NCBI RefSeq assembly: GCF_022829285.1
Contig: NZ_JAKSYI010000141.1
Span: forward strand, 186,001 to 250,000
Length of the DNA: 64,000 nt
Direction: 5' to 3'
DNA from: Methylobacterium sp. J-078
Lineage (GTDB): Bacteria; Pseudomonadota; Alphaproteobacteria; Rhizobiales; Beijerinckiaceae
The notes beneath the pieces are model-generated. The model worked only from the letters and a program-made list of their open reading frames with translations. It did not search any database and was not told the DNA's origin. Positions 52,082-60,986 of this stretch are shown piece by piece (position 1 is the first letter of the stretch; each line of letters begins with the position of its first letter). Both the position numbers and the translations under genes were made by a program.

Positions 52082-52765
52082 GTGAGTTTGCGTATCCTCG
52101 CCATCGACACGGCGCTCGACGCCTGTTCCGTCTGCATCGCCTCGGATGCCACCGACGATCTCCTCGCGCACGAGTCGATGATCCTCGGGCGTGGGCATGC
52201 GGAGGCGCTGCTGCCGATGATCGAGCGCGTGGTGTCACGGGTCACGGGCGGGTTCGAGGCGTTGGACCGGGTCGCCGTCACGGTGGGGCCGGGCAGCTAT
52301 ACGGGCTTGCGCGTCGGGCTCTCGGCGGCCCGCGCGATCGGGCTGGCCACAGGAATCCCGGTGGTCGGCGTCACCACCCTCTCGGCGCTCCTCGCCCCGC
52401 TCCTCGCCCTCAACGGCGAAGGCCTCATCGCCGCCGCCATCGATGCCCGCCACGGCGCCGTCTACCTCCAGGCCATGAGCATGACCGACGGCATCGTGGT
52501 GCCGCCGAGCCACGTGCCCGTCGCGGAGGCCGCCGCGATGCTCGACGGCACCGTGACCCTGGTGGGCTCCGGCGCGCCGGCCATCGCCGCCGCCTTGAAG
52601 GCGCGCGGCCTGACCGTGGAGGTCGCCGGCACCGGTGCCGCCGAGATCGCCTGGATCGCGTCCCTCGGCATGCTCGCCGATCCGGCCCAGGCCCTTGCCC
52701 GTCCCCTCTACCTGCGCGGCCCCGACGCCCAGCCGCAGGATCACGCGAGGCTCGCCCGCCGATGA
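52082..52765 (+). CDS. tsaB: tRNA threonylcarbamoyladenosine synthesis protein TsaB
   Basis: 227 aa ASKHA-fold partner of TsaD for t6A37. Landmarks: RILAIDTALDACSVCI, HAEALLPMIERV, VTVGPGSYTGLRVGLSAARAIGLATGIPVVGVTTL and AAIDARHGAVYLQ. GTG start. Overlaps rimI by 4 bases (ATGA). Confidence 0.95.
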   Translation: MSLRILAIDTALDACSVCIASDATDDLLAHESMILGRGHAEALLPMIERVVSRVTGGFEALDRVAVTVGPGSYTGLRVGLSAARAIGLATGIPVVGVTTLSALLAPLLALNGEGLIAAAIDARHGAVYLQAMSMTDGIVVPPSHVPVAEAAAMLDGTVTLVGSGAPAIAAALKARGLTVEVAGTGAAEIAWIASLGMLADPAQALARPLYLRGPDAQPQDHARLARR

Positions 52766-53283
52766 CCCGTCCGCTGACGCCGTTCTGGCCGTTCGAGGTC
52801 TGGTCCGCCTGGTGGGAGGCCTGGGGCACCGCGCCCTACGTGACGCTGCTGCGCGATTCCGGGCAGGCGCGGGCCCTGGCGCGCATCCACGCCACGGCCT
52901 TCGCCCGCCCCTGGGACGCCCACGAATTCGAACGCATGCTGTGCGAGCGCTCCACCGAGGCCCACGCCCTGTGGAAGAACGGCGCCATCCAGGGCTTCGT
53001 GCTCTCGCGCAAGGCGGCGGACGAGGCCGAGATCCTCACCGTCGTGCTGGCGCCGGGCGCGCGCGGCGGCGGCCTCTCGCACAAGCTCGTTTCGGCGCAC
53101 CTGGAACACCTCGTCCAGGCCGGCATCCGCACGGTGCATCTCGAGGTCGACCAGGGCAATCTGCCGGCCCAGAAGCTCTATGCCCGGCACGGCTTCCGGC
53201 AGGTGGGCGAGCGCACGGGCTATTATGCCCGCGCCGACGGTACCCGGGCGACCGCGCTGACCATGACGGCGGTGCTGGCGTGA
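52762..53283 (+). CDS. rimI: Ribosomal-protein-alanine N-acetyltransferase RimI-like (GNAT)
   Basis: 173 aa. GNAT fold with AcCoA segment LTVVLAPGARGGGLSHKLVSAHL (a GxGGG variant of RxxGxG/A) and C-terminal HLEVDQGNLPAQKLYARHGFRQVGERTGYYAR, the RimI core. An N-terminal 25-residue Trp-rich extension (FWPFEVWSAWWEAWG) is unusual in the family. Coupled to tsaB. Confidence 0.88.
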   Translation: MTRPLTPFWPFEVWSAWWEAWGTAPYVTLLRDSGQARALARIHATAFARPWDAHEFERMLCERSTEAHALWKNGAIQGFVLSRKAADEAEILTVVLAPGARGGGLSHKLVSAHLEHLVQAGIRTVHLEVDQGNLPAQKLYARHGFRQVGERTGYYARADGTRATALTMTAVLA

Positions 53284-53310
53284 GCCGGTGCGGCTGAGAC
53301 CGAGGCGCCG

Positions 53311-54195
53311 ATGACCCGCCTCGGGACTTTCCTGCGCCTGATCTTCTGCGCGCTCGCCTTCCTCGTCGTCGTCGGGCCGCACCTGCTCAGCCTGCGCTTC
53401 GGACGCGGACGGATCGCTTCCTGGACACCGGTCCTCTTCCACCGTGTCTTCATCGGCCTGTTCGGCCTGCGCATCACCCAGAGCGGGACGCCGCCGGAGG
53501 CCGGGGAGCCGGCGCTGGTGCTCTCGAATCACGTCTCCTGGCTCGACATCATCGTGCTGGGCTCCCTGCGGCCGCTCTCCTTCGTGGCGAAGTCGGAGAT
53601 CGCCGGCTGGCCGGTGGTCGGCACCCTGGCGCGCCTCCAGCGCACGGTCTTCATCGACCGGGCGCGCCGGGCCGACACGGCCAACGTCAACGCCGCGGTG
53701 GCGCAGCGCCTGTCCCAGGGCGATCTGATCGTTCTCTTCGCCGAGGGCACCACGGGGGACGGCACCCGGCTGCTGCCCTTCCGCTCCTCGCTGGTCGGCG
53801 CCGCCCGCGCGGCCGTGGCGGGGGAGGGCGGCGGACCGGACCGCATCCGCCTGCAGCCCCTCGCGATCACCTATCCGCGCCGCAACGGCCTGCCCGTCAC
53901 CCGCATCGAGCGGCCGGAGGTGGCTTGGTACGGCGACATGGATCTGGCCCCCCACCTCGCCGCCTTCCTGGCGGGCGGCCCCCTCGACATCCACGTGGTC
54001 TGGGGGGCGCCGATCGCCGTCGAGGCCGGCACCGACCGCAAGCGCGCCACGGCGCTCGCCGAGGCCTGCGTGCGCGAGGCCGTGCAGCGCGGAACGACGG
54101 GACGGCCACCGATCGGGCCGGTCTGGAGCGGACGCCCCCTCGGTAAGGCGGAGGCCGGCGCGGCGGTGCCCGACGCGAGCCTGACATTGCACTGA
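53311..54195 (+). CDS. 1-acyl-sn-glycerol-3-phosphate acyltransferase (PlsC family)
   Basis: 294 aa membrane-associated acyltransferase of phospholipid synthesis. One N-terminal helix (about 5-25), catalytic HxxxxD in SNHVSWLDIIVLG, acceptor-binding VFIDRARR and FAEGTTGDGTRLLPFRSSLVGAA. Substrate not provable: it could also acylate ornithine lipids as in OlsA. Between rimI and brnTA. Confidence 0.88.
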   Translation: MTRLGTFLRLIFCALAFLVVVGPHLLSLRFGRGRIASWTPVLFHRVFIGLFGLRITQSGTPPEAGEPALVLSNHVSWLDIIVLGSLRPLSFVAKSEIAGWPVVGTLARLQRTVFIDRARRADTANVNAAVAQRLSQGDLIVLFAEGTTGDGTRLLPFRSSLVGAARAAVAGEGGGPDRIRLQPLAITYPRRNGLPVTRIERPEVAWYGDMDLAPHLAAFLAGGPLDIHVVWGAPIAVEAGTDRKRATALAEACVREAVQRGTTGRPPIGPVWSGRPLGKAEAGAAVPDASLTLH

Positions 54196-54214
54196 AGGCA
54201 GATCGGCGGCTGGA

Positions 54215-54598
54215 TCAGTCGGATTTCGGACTGGCGTGGTTCGCGCGTTTCCGGCCAGTCCCCTTGGACCGACCCCCTCCCGTCAATGATCCCGTGTCTG
54301 CGCGTAGGAACGACGCCAGGGCCTCCTGCATCCGCACCTGCCAGCCTGACCCCCTGGCCTTGTAAGCCTCCAGCAACGCAGGTTCGATGCGCAGCGTCAG
54401 GTTGACCTTGGCATCTGGGCTCTTCGGGCGACCGCGCCCTCGCTTCGGGAGCAGATCGTAGATCTCGGGCAGGTCGCGGGCTGGCCGCAGCTCGGCGATC
54501 TCCGCCTCGGACAGTTCCGGATTGTCGGACACATCATCCCAATCCGCCTGGGAATAGCCCGAGGCGCGGGGATCCTTTTCCGGTGCGGTGTCGGTCAT
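54215..54598 (-). CDS. brnA: BrnA family antitoxin
   Basis: 127 aa. N-terminal DWDDVSDNPELSEAEIAELRPARDL typical of BrnA, then the ribbon-helix-helix with RGRPKSPDAKVNLTLRIEPALLEAYKARGSGWQVRMQEAL, used for DNA binding and autorepression. The C-terminal 25 residues are a basic Gly/Lys tail. It overlaps the toxin gene by 65 bp, and the module is on the strand opposite its neighbours, like an acquired unit. Confidence 0.9.
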   Translation of the reverse strand: MTDTAPEKDPRASGYSQADWDDVSDNPELSEAEIAELRPARDLPEIYDLLPKRGRGRPKSPDAKVNLTLRIEPALLEAYKARGSGWQVRMQEALASFLRADTGSLTGGGRSKGTGRKRANHASPKSD

Positions 54599-54851
54599 AG
54601 GCGGCCCTCTCCGGGGGACTTGCGGTGCGCAGGCTGACCAAGGACAGCGCCTCGGTACCCAGCGGTGAAACAACGATGGCCACGACACGCTCGCCATTCC
54701 AATCTCCGATGAGGAGATACCGATCGCGGCCGTTCCGGCTCGGACGTATCAGGGCGGTTTCGCCATCGAAATGCGTGTCGAAATCCGCAAAATCGTAACC
54801 ATGCGTGGCGAGGTTCGCTGTTCGCTTCGCCTCGTCCCATATCGTCGTCAT
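54534..54851 (-). CDS. brnT: BrnT family ribonuclease toxin
   Basis: 105 aa RelE-like toxin. Landmarks: WDEAKRTANLATHGYDFADFDT, RYLLIGDWNGERVVAIVVSPLG and the C-terminal SLVSLRTASPPERAAYDRHR, where BrnT active-site Arg residues lie. In known systems BrnT cleaves mRNA and is neutralised by BrnA, and the pair represses its own promoter. An AT-rich palindrome lies just upstream. Confidence 0.9.
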   Translation of the reverse strand: MTTIWDEAKRTANLATHGYDFADFDTHFDGETALIRPSRNGRDRYLLIGDWNGERVVAIVVSPLGTEALSLVSLRTASPPERAAYDRHRTGKGSPRLGLFPGGLG

Positions 54852-54889
54852 GGAGGCGAAAAGTAAGAACGATCAAACCGGCCGGCAAC

Positions 54890-54914
54890 ATATTTTTCGC
54901 AGTAGCAAAAATAT
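54890..54914. promoter_or_regulatory. AT-rich inverted repeat upstream of brnTA
   Basis: ATATTTTTCGC - AGTA - GCAAAAATAT, a 10-bp inverted repeat with one extra C, 39 bp before the brnT start. Strikingly AT-rich in a 70% GC region; a candidate BrnA operator/promoter. Confidence 0.5.
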
Positions 54915-55034
54915 CTGAGACCTTCATATGCTGGGGGCACGATACCGGGCGATCACGGACCATCACACCCTCGCGACGCGGCCGCAGATCCGTGCTAAGG
55001 GCGGGCGCCTCGCCCCACCTGCGGAACCGGACTG

Positions 55035-56387
55035 TTGAAGAAAGCCTTCGTCAAATCCTACGGCTGCCAGATGAACGCCTACGACGCCGCGCGGATGGCG
55101 GACGTGCTCGGCGCCGAGGGCTACGCGGCGACCGACGCGGTGGAGGAGGCGGACGTCGTCATCCTCAACACCTGCCACATCCGCGAGAAGGCCGCCGACA
55201 AGGTCTATTCCGAACTCGGCCGCCTGCGCGTTCTGAAAGGCGAGCGGGCGCAGGCCGGCCGTGACACCCGGATCGTGGTGGCGGGCTGCGTCGCCCAGGC
55301 CGAGGGCGCCGAGATCCTGGCCCGGGCGCCCACCGTCGACGTTGTGGTCGGCCCCCAGAACTATCACCGCCTGCCGGACCTGCTCGCCCGCTCGGCCACC
55401 AAGCGCGTGGTCGACACCGAGTTTCCGGTGGAGGACAAGTTCGATCACCTGCCCGCGCGGCGCACCCACGGGGTCACGGCCTTCCTCACGGTGCAGGAGG
55501 GCTGCGACAAGTTCTGCGCCTTCTGCGTCGTGCCCTATACCCGCGGCGCGGAGGTCTCGCGCTCGGTGGACGCGATCCTGGCCGAGGCGGAGAAGCTGGT
55601 ACGCGGCGGTGTCCGCGAGATCACGCTGATCGGCCAGAACGTGAACGCCTATCACGGCCTCGGGCGTGACGGTGCCAGCGCCACCCTGCCGGTGCTGATG
55701 CGCGAATTGGAGCGCCTGCCGGGCATACTGCGCCTGCGCTACACCACCAGCCATCCCAACGACATGGACGACGACCTCATCGCGGCCCATGGCACGATCC
55801 CGGCACTGATGCCCTACCTGCACCTGCCGGTGCAGTCCGGCTCGGACCGCGTGCTGAAGGCGATGAACCGGAAGCATACCGGCGACGCCTATCGGCGGAT
55901 CATCGAGCGGGTGCGCGCGGCCCGGCCCGACATCGCCCTGTCGTCGGACTTCATCGTCGGGTTCCCCGGCGAGACCGACGCGGAGTTCGCGGACACGATG
56001 CGGCTGGTGCGCGACATCGGCTTCGCCAGCGCCTTCTCGTTCAAGTACAGCCCCCGCCCCGGCACCCCGGCGGCCGAGAGCGCCGACGCCGTGCCGGAGG
56101 CGGTGAAGTCGGAGCGCCTCGCCGCGCTTCAGGCCCTCCTCGACGCGCAGCGCCACGCCTTCAACGCGTCCGCCGTCGGCACGGTGGTGGGAGTCCTGGT
56201 GGAGAAGGCTGGGCGCCATCCCGGCCAGGTCGCGGGCAAGACGCCCCACCTCTTGCCGGTGCAGTTCGACGCGCCCGCCTCGACCATCGGCACCCTGGTG
56301 CCGGTGCGCGTCGTGCGGGCCGGCTCGAACAGCCTGTTCGGCGAGGCCGTGCTGCGGGGCGAAACCGCCGATGCGGCGGCCGCGTGA
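55035..56387 (+). CDS. miaB: tRNA-i6A37 methylthiotransferase MiaB
   Basis: 450 aa radical-SAM enzyme adding the 2-methylthio group to i6A37. UPF0004 domain with Cys11 (YGCQMNAYD) and further cluster Cys in NTCHIREKA and VAGCVAQAEG; radical SAM cluster Cys157, Cys161, Cys164 (GCDKFCAFCVVPYTRG); VTLIGQNVNAYHG and a C-terminal TRAM domain. TTG start at 55035 gives the standard N-terminus; no ATG is suitable. The nearby nfuA-like protein is a plausible cluster donor. Confidence 0.96.
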   Translation: MKKAFVKSYGCQMNAYDAARMADVLGAEGYAATDAVEEADVVILNTCHIREKAADKVYSELGRLRVLKGERAQAGRDTRIVVAGCVAQAEGAEILARAPTVDVVVGPQNYHRLPDLLARSATKRVVDTEFPVEDKFDHLPARRTHGVTAFLTVQEGCDKFCAFCVVPYTRGAEVSRSVDAILAEAEKLVRGGVREITLIGQNVNAYHGLGRDGASATLPVLMRELERLPGILRLRYTTSHPNDMDDDLIAAHGTIPALMPYLHLPVQSGSDRVLKAMNRKHTGDAYRRIIERVRAARPDIALSSDFIVGFPGETDAEFADTMRLVRDIGFASAFSFKYSPRPGTPAAESADAVPEAVKSERLAALQALLDAQRHAFNASAVGTVVGVLVEKAGRHPGQVAGKTPHLLPVQFDAPASTIGTLVPVRVVRAGSNSLFGEAVLRGETADAAAA

Positions 56388-56513
56388 GCCCGTGCCTCGC
56401 GGGGGCCGGGCGATACGCCGCGCCGGGCGGCGACTGGACGGCGCGCAACGAATTCCGATCTCAGCACCTTCACCGGGCGCAGGCCGCGTGCCGGCCGCGA
56501 GCGTGATCAGCGA

Positions 56514-57638
56514 ATGAAGGACAATGGCGTGCCGGGATCTGAAGGATCGAGTGGACGCGGCGGGCCCTTGCGCGGGCGCGGCCCGGCGGCGCGCGCCGGG
56601 GGGCTGATCGAGACCGAGGAGGTCTCCCTCACCTTCGACGACAACCGCCTCGCCAGCCTGGTCTTCGGGCAGTACGACCAGAACGTCGCCCATATCGAGC
56701 GGCGCCTCGGCGTCACCGCCACGGCGCTGGGCAACCACCTCGTGGTCAAGGGCGGCGTCGAGGCGGCGGAGAAAGCCCGCAAGGTCTTCGAGCGCCTCTA
56801 TGCGCGGGTGCGGGCGAGCGGTCTGCCCCTCACCCTCGGCGATGTCGACGGGGCGATCCAGGAGACGACGCAGCAGGGCAACCTGTTCCCAGCCGCCGAG
56901 GTCAGCGCAGAACCGGACCGGGCGGTATTCGACCAGATCGCCACTCGCAAGCGCGGAGCCGTGCGGGCCCGGAACGCGGCGCAGGATTCCTACATCAAGG
57001 CCCTGCGCAGCCACGAACTCGTCTTCGCCGAAGGCCCGGCCGGCACCGGCAAGACCTGGCTTGCGGTCGGTCACGCGGTTTCCCTGCTGGAGCAGGGCCA
57101 TGTGGAGCGCTTGATCCTGTCACGCCCCGCCGTGGAGGCCGGCGAGCGCCTCGGCTTCCTGCCCGGCGACATGCGCGAGAAGGTCGATCCCTACCTGCGC
57201 CCGATCTACGACGCGCTCTACGACTTCATGGAATCGCGCCACGTCGACCGCAGCCTCCAGACCGGGATCATCGAGATCGCCCCGCTTGCCTTCATGCGCG
57301 GGCGCACGCTCACCAATGCCGTGGTGTTGCTCGACGAGGCCCAGAACACGACCTCGATGCAGATGAAGATGTTCCTCACCCGGCTGGGCGAGAACTCCCG
57401 CATGATCATCACGGGCGACCCGAGCCAGATCGATCTGCCGCCGGGCCAGAAATCCGGGCTGGTCGAGGCCGTGCGCGTCCTCGACGGGGTCGAGGGCATC
57501 GGCCGCGTCACCTTCCGCGACGTGGACGTGGTGCGCCACGATCTCGTGCGCCGCATCGTCACCGCCTACGAGGCGGCCTCGCACGGGGAGCCCGATGCGG
57601 ACCGCGGCCCGCCGTCCCGGCGCAGGCCCCTGTCGTGA
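56514..57638 (+). CDS. PhoH-like ATPase
   Basis: 374 aa. N-terminal KH-like region (about 40-110; LTFDDNRLASLVFGQYDQNVAHIERRLGV), then the PhoH domain with Walker A EGPAGTGKTWLA (174-181), RPAVEAGERLGFLPGDM and Walker B-like VVLLDEAQNTTSMQMKMFLTRLGENSRMIITGDPSQIDL. Thought to work with YbeY, CorC and the rest of this cluster in RNA turnover or stress; function not established. Overlaps ybeY by 4 bp. Confidence 0.93.
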   Translation: MKDNGVPGSEGSSGRGGPLRGRGPAARAGGLIETEEVSLTFDDNRLASLVFGQYDQNVAHIERRLGVTATALGNHLVVKGGVEAAEKARKVFERLYARVRASGLPLTLGDVDGAIQETTQQGNLFPAAEVSAEPDRAVFDQIATRKRGAVRARNAAQDSYIKALRSHELVFAEGPAGTGKTWLAVGHAVSLLEQGHVERLILSRPAVEAGERLGFLPGDMREKVDPYLRPIYDALYDFMESRHVDRSLQTGIIEIAPLAFMRGRTLTNAVVLLDEAQNTTSMQMKMFLTRLGENSRMIITGDPSQIDLPPGQKSGLVEAVRVLDGVEGIGRVTFRDVDVVRHDLVRRIVTAYEAASHGEPDADRGPPSRRRPLS

Positions 57639-58144
57639 GCGCCCCGGTGCGGACGGCCGAGGCCGAGATCGACGTGGCGATCGAGGATCCGCGCTGGGAG
57701 GGCGTGGCGCCGGACCTCGAGGCGTTCGTGATTCGCGCCGTCGAGGCGGGCCTCGCCGCGGCGCCGGATTCGCCTCGGGGCGCCCTCGAAGTCAGCGTGC
57801 TCCTCGCGGACGACGCCACCGTCCAGGACCTGAACCGGACCTGGCGCGGCAAGGACAAGCCCACGAACGTGCTGTCGTTTCCGGCGGCCGAGCAGCCCCT
57901 TCAACCGGGCATGGCGCGGCCACTCGGCGATGTCGTTCTTGCGTATGACACAATGCTGCGCGAGAGTGCCGAGCAGTCGAAGCCGCTCAGTGACCATCTC
58001 GCGCATCTCCTTGTCCATGGCACCCTTCACCTTCTCGGCCAGGACCACGAGACCGGCGAGGCCGAGGCCGACGCGATGGAGGCGCTCGAAATCGAGGCCC
58101 TCCGGACCCTCGGCGTGCCCGACCCCTACGCGGCCGAGGCCTGA
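57635..58144 (+). CDS. ybeY: rRNA maturation endoribonuclease YbeY
   Basis: 169 aa metal-dependent RNase acting in 16S 3'-end maturation and ribosome quality control. Zinc motif H3xH5xH in LLVHGTLHLLGQDHE, plus LNRTWRGKDKPTNVLSFP. GTG start in the phoH stop region. 45 bp upstream of corC. Confidence 0.96.
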   Translation: MSAPVRTAEAEIDVAIEDPRWEGVAPDLEAFVIRAVEAGLAAAPDSPRGALEVSVLLADDATVQDLNRTWRGKDKPTNVLSFPAAEQPLQPGMARPLGDVVLAYDTMLRESAEQSKPLSDHLAHLLVHGTLHLLGQDHETGEAEADAMEALEIEALRTLGVPDPYAAEA

Positions 58145-58189
58145 GCCGGCCGAGCGGCGACCCCATTCCGATTCCCAGATCAGAGAGAC

Positions 58190-59299
58190 ATGACGAACGA
58201 TCGAAGTCGCGGCGCGGCCCAGGCCGCGCCCAGTTCCGGTGACGGTGAACCCCAGGCCCGCGAGCCCTGGTACGACCGCCTCCTGCACGTCTTCCATCTG
58301 CGACCGCGCGATTCGCTGCGCGACGACATCGAGGGCGCGCTGGCCGAGCCCGATACCGGCGAGAACGCCTTCTCGCCCCTCGAGCGCGCCATGCTCAAGA
58401 ACGTCCTCGGCCTGCACAAGGTGCGGGTGGACGACGTCATGATCCCCCGCGCCGATATCGTCGCCGTCTCGATGGACACCAGCCTCGGTGACCTGATGCG
58501 TCTGTTCCGCACCGCCGGCCACTCGCGGCTGCCGGTCTACGGCGAGACCCTCGACGATCCGCGCGGCATGGTCCACATCCGGGACTTCGTCGATCACATC
58601 GCCGCCCGGGCCGAGGCCGGCGCCCGCCGCGTCGGGGCGGCCGGGGAGGGCGAGGCGCCGCCTCCGGCACCGGCCCCGACGCGGGTTCGCCGGGGCGCTC
58701 GGGCGCTGCGCAGCCTCAACCTCGCCCATGTCGACCTCTCCGCCACCCTCGCGGCGACGCGCATCCAGCGGCCCGTGCTGTTCGTGCCGCCCTCCATGCC
58801 GGCGATCGACCTCCTCGTGCGCATGCAGGCGACGCGCACCCACATGGCCCTCGTCATCGACGAGTACGGCGGCACCGACGGGCTGATCTCGATCGAGGAT
58901 CTCGTCGAGATGGTGGTGGGCGACATCGAGGACGAGCACGACGTGGCCGAAGGCCACCTGGTCCAGCGGGTCGAGGGTGAGGGCGAGGTCTTCGTGGCCG
59001 ATGCCCGCGCGGGCCTTGCCGAGGTCTCGGCGGCGAGCGGGGTCGATCTCGTGGCGGCGGTGGGCGAGATGGCCGAGGAGATCGACACGATCGGCGGCCT
59101 CATCGTGACCCTGGCGGGTCGCGTGCCCTCGCGCGGCGAACTCATCAGCGGACCGGGCAACCTCGAGTTCGAGGTGCTGGACGCCGATCCGCGCCGGGTG
59201 AAGCGCCTGCGCCTGCAGCGCGGGGATGCCCGCATCACCGCCGTGGTGCCCCTGGCGCTGCCCCCGCCGACGCCCTCCGCCGAAGCGCCCGCGCCTTGA
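58190..59299 (+). CDS. CorC/HlyC family CBS-domain protein
   Basis: 369 aa soluble protein. After an N-terminal segment (AMLKNVLGLHKVRVDDVMIPRADIVAV) come two CBS domains (about 80-250, LFRTAGHSRLPVYGETLDDPRGMVHIRD; VLFVPPSMPAIDLLVRMQATRTHMALVIDEYGGTDGLISIEDLVEMVVGDI) and a CorC_HlyC transporter-associated domain. A poorly conserved Ala/Pro insertion of about 30 residues (PPPAPAPTRVRRG) separates the two CBS halves. Linked to Mg/Co handling in E. coli; often labelled hemolysin. Confidence 0.92.
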   Translation: MTNDRSRGAAQAAPSSGDGEPQAREPWYDRLLHVFHLRPRDSLRDDIEGALAEPDTGENAFSPLERAMLKNVLGLHKVRVDDVMIPRADIVAVSMDTSLGDLMRLFRTAGHSRLPVYGETLDDPRGMVHIRDFVDHIAARAEAGARRVGAAGEGEAPPPAPAPTRVRRGARALRSLNLAHVDLSATLAATRIQRPVLFVPPSMPAIDLLVRMQATRTHMALVIDEYGGTDGLISIEDLVEMVVGDIEDEHDVAEGHLVQRVEGEGEVFVADARAGLAEVSAASGVDLVAAVGEMAEEIDTIGGLIVTLAGRVPSRGELISGPGNLEFEVLDADPRRVKRLRLQRGDARITAVVPLALPPPTPSAEAPAP

Positions 59300-59309
59300 C
59301 GGACCTACG

Positions 59310-60986
59310 ATGACCCAGACCCTCGCGGACCGCGCCGCGCGCGGTCCCGCGACGGGGCCGCTCGCCGCCCTCGCCCAGTGGGTGATGCTCACCGCCGGCT
59401 GGCGGCGCATCGCCGTGGCGATGGCGGCCGGCGCCCTCGGCGCCCTGGCGATGCCCCCCTTCGGACTGTTCCCCGCCCTCGTGGTCTCCCTCGGCGTCGC
59501 GGTGTGGCTGCTCGATGGCGCCGCCACCGGCCGGCGCGGGAACCGCGGTGCGGTCGGCGCCGCCGCGCTGATCGGCTGGGCCTGGGGCTTCGGCTACCTC
59601 ACCGCCGGCCTGTGGTGGCTCGGCTCGCCCTTCCTCGTGGAGGCGGACGAATTCCTGTGGGCGCTGCCCCTCGGCGTTCTCGGGCTGCCGGCGGTCCTGG
59701 CGCTGTTCTACGCGGCCAGTTTCGCCCTAGCGCGCCTGCTCTGGACGCGGGGGGCAGCCCGCATCCTTGCCCTCGGCGTCGGGCTCTCCGCCGGCGAGTG
59801 GCTGCGCGGGCACCTGTTCACCGGCTTTCCCTGGAACACCCTCGGCATGGCGCTCGGCCAGAATCTCTGGCCGATGCAGGGGGCGGCTTTGTTCGGGCTC
59901 TACGGCCTGACCCTCCTGGCGATCGTCATCGCGGCCGCGCCGGCGACACTGGCGATGGCCGAGACCGCGCGGGGCCGCTACGGCCCCCTCGTCCTCGCCG
60001 CCCTGGCCCTCGCGGCGCTGACCGGCCTGGGGGCTTGGCGCCTGCCGGCGGCCCCGACGCCGAACGTGGCGGGGGTGCGCCTGCGTCTCGTGCAGCCGAA
60101 CCTGAATCAGGACGCCAAGTTCCGCCCCGAGAACCGGCAGGACATCCTCGATCGCTACCTCGAACTGAGCGACCGGGCCGCTGCGCCGGACCGTACCGGC
60201 ATCGCCGATGTGACCCACGTGATCTGGCCGGAATCGGCCTTCCCGTTCCTGATTCAGCGCGATCCCGAATCGCTCGCCCGGATCGCCGCGGCCTTTCCGG
60301 CCGGCAAGCAGCTCATCACCGGGGCGGCGCGCATGGAAACGCCGGTGCCGGGGGAGGCGCCGCGCTTCTTCAACAGCATCCTGACCATCACGGCCGGGCC
60401 GAAGCTCGGCGACGTCTACGACAAGGTCCACCTCGTGCCCTTCGGCGAGTACCTGCCGGGTCCCCTCGACGCGACTCTGCGGGCCCTGCGCATCCGGCAG
60501 TTCGTGTCCATTCCGGGCGGCTTCACGGCGGGCAACCGCGAGACCCAGCGCATCATGACGGTGCCGGGACTGCCGCCGGTGGCGGCCACGATTTGCTACG
60601 AGGCGATCTTCCCCGGCGCCATCGTGCCGGGCCCGACGCCGAGCGGGCCCCCGCCCGTGCCGGGGCTGATCCTCAACCTCACCAACGACGCCTGGTTCGG
60701 CGACACGCCGGGGCCGCGCCAGCACCTCGCGCAGGCGCGTCTGCGCGCCGTCGAGGAGGGCCTGCCCCTGGTGCGTGACGCCAATACCGGCATCTCCGCC
60801 GTGGTGGACCCGTATGGCCGGGTCACCGCGAGCCTGCCCCTCGGCGTCGAGGGGGTGCTGGATGCGGGCCTGCCGGCGCGCATCCCGGGCCAGACGCCCT
60901 ACGCGCGCTTCGGAGACCTTCCCTTCGCCCTGGCCTGGGCGGGCGCGCTGCTCTGGACCCTTGCGGCACGGCGGCGAAGCGCATGA
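59310..60986 (+). CDS. lnt: Apolipoprotein N-acyltransferase
   Basis: 558 aa. About eight N-terminal helices (1-230) then a nitrilase-like periplasmic domain with the catalytic triad Glu308 (WPESAFPF), Lys372 (YDKVHLVPFGEY) and Cys429 (ICYEAIFPG). Adds the third acyl chain to lipoproteins after Lgt. The start at 59310 leaves 10 bp after corC. Overlaps the next gene (ATGA). Confidence 0.96.
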   Translation: MTQTLADRAARGPATGPLAALAQWVMLTAGWRRIAVAMAAGALGALAMPPFGLFPALVVSLGVAVWLLDGAATGRRGNRGAVGAAALIGWAWGFGYLTAGLWWLGSPFLVEADEFLWALPLGVLGLPAVLALFYAASFALARLLWTRGAARILALGVGLSAGEWLRGHLFTGFPWNTLGMALGQNLWPMQGAALFGLYGLTLLAIVIAAAPATLAMAETARGRYGPLVLAALALAALTGLGAWRLPAAPTPNVAGVRLRLVQPNLNQDAKFRPENRQDILDRYLELSDRAAAPDRTGIADVTHVIWPESAFPFLIQRDPESLARIAAAFPAGKQLITGAARMETPVPGEAPRFFNSILTITAGPKLGDVYDKVHLVPFGEYLPGPLDATLRALRIRQFVSIPGGFTAGNRETQRIMTVPGLPPVAATICYEAIFPGAIVPGPTPSGPPPVPGLILNLTNDAWFGDTPGPRQHLAQARLRAVEEGLPLVRDANTGISAVVDPYGRVTASLPLGVEGVLDAGLPARIPGQTPYARFGDLPFALAWAGALLWTLAARRRSA

